A stretch of DNA of 64,000 bases. Origin: Hyphomonadaceae bacterium (GTDB lineage Bacteria > Pseudomonadota > Alphaproteobacteria > Caulobacterales > Aquidulcibacteraceae). How positions within the stretch are numbered: the first letter of the stretch is position 1; every line of letters starts with the position of its first letter. The stretch spans positions 372,001-436,000 of the forward strand of contig JAIELJ010000003.1 of assembly GCA_019753105.1 (NCBI GenBank), read 5' to 3'. This document shows positions 61,640-64,000 of this stretch, one piece after another. The translations under genes were made by a program, and so were the position numbers. A model generated the notes under the pieces. That model did no database searches. It had not been told where the DNA came from and worked only from the letters and a program-made list of their open reading frames with translations.

Positions 61640-62770
61640 ATGGCCGCAACGGCCGCCTTCGAGTTTCAGGATGACGCCGCAGCGCCCGTTTTGGCGCTGA
61701 GCGGCGACTGGACGGTCGATACCATCGCCGCCCAGGAAGCAGAGCTGCGCGCGATCGCGGAGCGTTTGAAGCCGGGCGCTGTCGTCGATGTTGGTCAACT
61801 CGGACGCATGGATGTCGCCGGCGCGTACCTGGTCGATCGTACCTTCCGCGAAAGCGCCATCGGCGAAGAGCGCATCGCCGTCCGCGGCCAGCATGACAAT
61901 GCCAAGCAACTGCTTATCGCTGCGCGCAAGGCGGCCGTCGAACCAGCAGAGAAGCCGCATCACGAAGGCGGCCTAAACGGGTTTCTCGATCGCGTCGGCC
62001 GCGTGATGGCGTCGATCGGCGAGGAGATCATCCAGACTGTCGGCTTCTTCGGCGAGGCGCTCGTCGTCATGGCGCGCCTCATCACCAATCCGCGCCGTTT
62101 GCGTTGGACGTCGATCGTTCACGTGATGGAAGCGGCAGGCCTCAACGCGTTGCCGATTGTTGCATTGCTTGCGTTCTTCATCGGCATGGTCGTCGCCTAT
62201 CTCGGCGCTCGTATTCTAGGTGACTTCGGCGCCTCGGTGTTCACCGTCGAACTTGTCGTGTTCTCGATGCTGCGCGAGTTTGGCGTCGTCATCACCGCAG
62301 TTCTGCTCGCAGGGCGCACAAACAGCGCCTTCACCGCTGAGATCGGCGCCATGAAGATGCGCCAGGAGATCGACGCCATGCGCGTCATGGGCCTCGATCC
62401 CATGGAAGCGCTCGTGGTTCCTCGCATCATCGCCATGCTGATCATGACGCCGATCCTGACTTTCGGTGCGATGATGGCGGGCATTTTTGGCGGCGTACTC
62501 GTGGCCTGGGGCGAACTTGGCGTCAGCCCGCAAATGTTCTTCGCGCGCGTGTCTGAAGTCGTGCCGGCGCAGCATTTCTGGGTCGGCATGTCGAAAGCGC
62601 CGGCATTCGCGATCGTGCTCGCCGTCATCGGCTGCCGCCAGGGCTTGGCTGTGGGCGGTGACGTCGGCTCGCTCGGCCGCCGCGTTACATCATCCGTTGT
62701 GCAAGCGATTTTCATGGTCATCCTTCTGGATGCGTTGTTCGCCCTCTGGTTCCTGGAGTTGGACCTGTGA
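61640..62770 (+). CDS. STAS-MlaE fusion permease of an MCE lipid transporter
   Basis: This 376-residue protein joins a STAS domain (about 1-100; PVLALSGDWTVDTIAAQEAE, GQLGRMDVAGAYLVDRTF) to an MlaE/YrbE permease (about 130-376) with VFTVELVVFSMLREFGVVIT and AFTAEIGAMKMRQEIDAMRV, the coupling-helix Glu motif. In E. coli the STAS part is the separate MlaB; fusion is usual in alphaproteobacteria. ATG 61640 is used. The stop overlaps the ATPase start. Confidence 0.9.
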   Translation: MAATAAFEFQDDAAAPVLALSGDWTVDTIAAQEAELRAIAERLKPGAVVDVGQLGRMDVAGAYLVDRTFRESAIGEERIAVRGQHDNAKQLLIAARKAAVEPAEKPHHEGGLNGFLDRVGRVMASIGEEIIQTVGFFGEALVVMARLITNPRRLRWTSIVHVMEAAGLNALPIVALLAFFIGMVVAYLGARILGDFGASVFTVELVVFSMLREFGVVITAVLLAGRTNSAFTAEIGAMKMRQEIDAMRVMGLDPMEALVVPRIIAMLIMTPILTFGAMMAGIFGGVLVAWGELGVSPQMFFARVSEVVPAQHFWVGMSKAPAFAIVLAVIGCRQGLAVGGDVGSLGRRVTSSVVQAIFMVILLDALFALWFLELDL

Positions 62771-63516
62771 GCGAAGATATCGCCATCCGCGTGCGCGGGC
62801 TCGTGACCCGCTTCGGCAAACAGACCGTGCATGACGGCCTCGATCTCGACGTGCGCCGTGGCGAAATCATTGGCGTGGTCGGCCCGTCAGGCACAGGCAA
62901 GTCCGTGCTGCTGCGTGAGATCGTCGGGCTCGATCCGCCAACGGAGGGCGAAATCAGCTTTCCGTATCACGAAGCACAAGGGCGCGAGCCGCGCCTCGGC
63001 GTCATGTTCCAGGACGGCGCGCTGTTCTCCAATCTCACGGTGCTCGAGAACGTCGAAGCGCCGTTGCGCGAGCACACGCATCTCTCAGCCAAGCTGCGCA
63101 GCGAAATTGCCGGCTTGAAGCTCTCGATGGCGGGTCTTGGCCCGGAGGCGCACTTCAAGAAGCCGTCTCAGATTTCCGGCGGCATGCGCAAGCGCGCCGC
63201 CGTGGCGCGCGCGCTTTCACTCGATCCGGAACTTCTGTTCCTCGACGAACCGACCGCCGGCCTTGATCCGATCTCGGCCGAGAATTTCGATCGCATGACC
63301 GAAGAGCTCGCGCATTCGCTTGGTCTCACGGTGTTTCTCGTCACGCACGATCTCGACACGCTGCACGCGATCTGTGATCGCGTTGCGGTTCTCTACCAAG
63401 GCAAAGTCGCCGCCATCGGCACGATCCCAGAGATCGTGGCGGGCGCGGAGGGCTGGGTGAAAGAATATTTTTCAGGACCGCGTGGTCGCGCCGCTGTGCG
63501 CGCCACCGGAGGATAG
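62767..63516 (+). CDS. MlaF-type ABC ATPase
   Basis: This 249-residue ATPase powers the MCE lipid transporter. Walker A is VGPSGTGKSVLLREIVGL, the Q loop GVMFQDGALFSNLTVLEN, the ABC signature ISGGMRKRAAVARALSLDPE, Walker B LLFLDEPTAGLDPIS and the switch His VTHDLDTL. The GMRKRAA variant of the signature is diagnostic of MlaF. GTG 62767 overlaps the permease stop by 4 bp. Confidence 0.93.
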   Translation: MSEDIAIRVRGLVTRFGKQTVHDGLDLDVRRGEIIGVVGPSGTGKSVLLREIVGLDPPTEGEISFPYHEAQGREPRLGVMFQDGALFSNLTVLENVEAPLREHTHLSAKLRSEIAGLKLSMAGLGPEAHFKKPSQISGGMRKRAAVARALSLDPELLFLDEPTAGLDPISAENFDRMTEELAHSLGLTVFLVTHDLDTLHAICDRVAVLYQGKVAAIGTIPEIVAGAEGWVKEYFSGPRGRAAVRATGG

Positions 63517-63519
63517 GCA

Positions 63520-64000
63520 ATGGAAACGAAGGCCAATTACGTACTGATCGGCGCTGCGACCGTCGCGGGCGCAATTTTGATCATGCTCTTTGCCATGTGG
63601 ATGTCGACCGGCGATCTCCGGCGCGGCTACCACGAATACGATGTCTTGTTCGCCGATCCCGTCCGCGGCTTAACCGAGGGCGGCGAGGTCCGCTTTAACG
63701 GCATCAAGGTTGGCGAAGTGCAGGATCTGCGCATCGATCCGGACAACACTAATCGCGTCATCGCGCGCATACGTGTGTCCTCCGACGTGCCGGTGAAAAC
63801 CGATACGACAGCGCAGCTTGAGCCCATCGGCCTCACGGGCGTCACGCTCATTCAGCTGACCTCGGGCAGCCCGACAGCGCCATTGTTGCGTCCAACCTTC
63901 GGCGCGCCTACGCCGCAGATAGAAGGCCGGGGCAGTCAGATCGACGAACTTATGATGCGCTCGGAAGAGATCGCGCTACGCGCCAGCGAAGCGATGGCGT
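63520..64000 (+). CDS. MlaD-family MCE protein, N-terminal part (runs off the window)
   Basis: From ATG 63520 the frame stays open to the window edge. It has an N-terminal membrane anchor (about 8-28) and an MCE domain with FADPVRGLTEGGEVRFNGIK, VGEVQDLRIDPDN and AQLEPIGLTGVTLIQLTSG. It starts 4 bp after the ATPase stop, behind GGAGGA. The hexameric MCE ring would bind lipids between inner and outer membrane. The C-terminus is outside the window. Confidence 0.9.
   Translation, partial: METKANYVLIGAATVAGAILIMLFAMWMSTGDLRRGYHEYDVLFADPVRGLTEGGEVRFNGIKVGEVQDLRIDPDNTNRVIARIRVSSDVPVKTDTTAQLEPIGLTGVTLIQLTSGSPTAPLLRPTFGAPTPQIEGRGSQIDELMMRSEEIALRASEAMA

Overview
This 64 kb window is a high-GC, gene-dense bacterial chromosome segment with no insertion sequences, CRISPR arrays, rRNA or tRNA genes that I could see. 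It looks alphaproteobacterial, most like the Caulobacterales/Hyphomonadaceae. The main evidence is a circularly permuted (two-piece) tmRNA gene on the minus strand at 13891-14318, whose tag reads ANDNNAEEFALAA, close to the Caulobacter tag. Other support is the fumC / DUF4169 / ribbon-helix-helix gene set, an SspB adaptor of alphaproteobacterial type, and a STAS-MlaE fusion in an MCE lipid transporter. The genus is inference.

Layout. 1-3.7 kb: end of a probable prmA, a secreted protein with a poly-Asp tail, a UvrD/PcrA helicase and a small lipoprotein. 3.7-6.0 kb: a small one-span protein and two tandem TIR-domain proteins, one fused to a DUF805 membrane domain, the other to one membrane span and a beta-rich extracytoplasmic domain. 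6.0-8.0 kb: RHH protein, DUF4169 protein (59 aa) and fumarase. 8.0-9.7 kb: a membrane protein with a TIR-like C-terminus, translationally coupled to a RusA-type resolvase. 9.7-12.7 kb: phospholipid genes (PlsC-like, CdsA, CDP-alcohol phosphatidyltransferase). 12.7-15.8 kb: sspB, a frameshifted GFA-family pseudogene, tmRNA, aquaporin Z and a DUF2459 protein. 15.8-24.9 kb: thyA, a PhoD phosphatase, small membrane/secreted proteins, a spermidine-synthase-like protein, folA, SMP-30, GST and pyruvate kinase. 25-30.5 kb: TPR-sulfotransferase, two paralogous outer-membrane barrels, a cytochrome P450 and Mrp. 30.6-34.1 kb: hflK-hflC-Do protease operon. 34-44.3 kb: HAD phosphatase, lipoproteins, serB, miaA, DUF6438, DUF924, a divergent ketol-acid reductoisomerase overlapping an Imm50-like gene, purT and an SDR. 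44.4-52.8 kb: solo PAS protein, serine hydrolase, CHASE4-like histidine kinase, 2OG-Fe(II) oxygenase, GIY-YIG protein, VTT membrane protein, sorbosone-dehydrogenase-like lipoprotein and a membrane trypsin-like protein. 53.3-59.2 kb: the rod-shape operon mreB-mreC-mreD-mrdA-mrdB, closed by a long hairpin. 59.2-64 kb: proline iminopeptidase, an MFS transporter and the start of an mla/MCE lipid transporter operon.

Most of the window is housekeeping: envelope growth, lipid transport and synthesis, nucleotide synthesis, tRNA modification and protein quality control (SspB, tmRNA, HflKC, Do). The accessory-looking part is 3.2-9.7 kb. There, two membrane-anchored TIR proteins with intact-looking catalytic Glu positions lie a few kb from a third membrane protein with a TIR-like domain joined to a Holliday-junction resolvase. 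This is the best candidate for an undescribed sensing or defence module. Other oddities are a hairpin masking the aqpZ ribosome-binding site, a reductoisomerase with altered metal and cofactor residues, an orphan Imm50-like gene, a protease with Glu at the catalytic Asp position, and several intergenic inverted repeats built from short repeated words.
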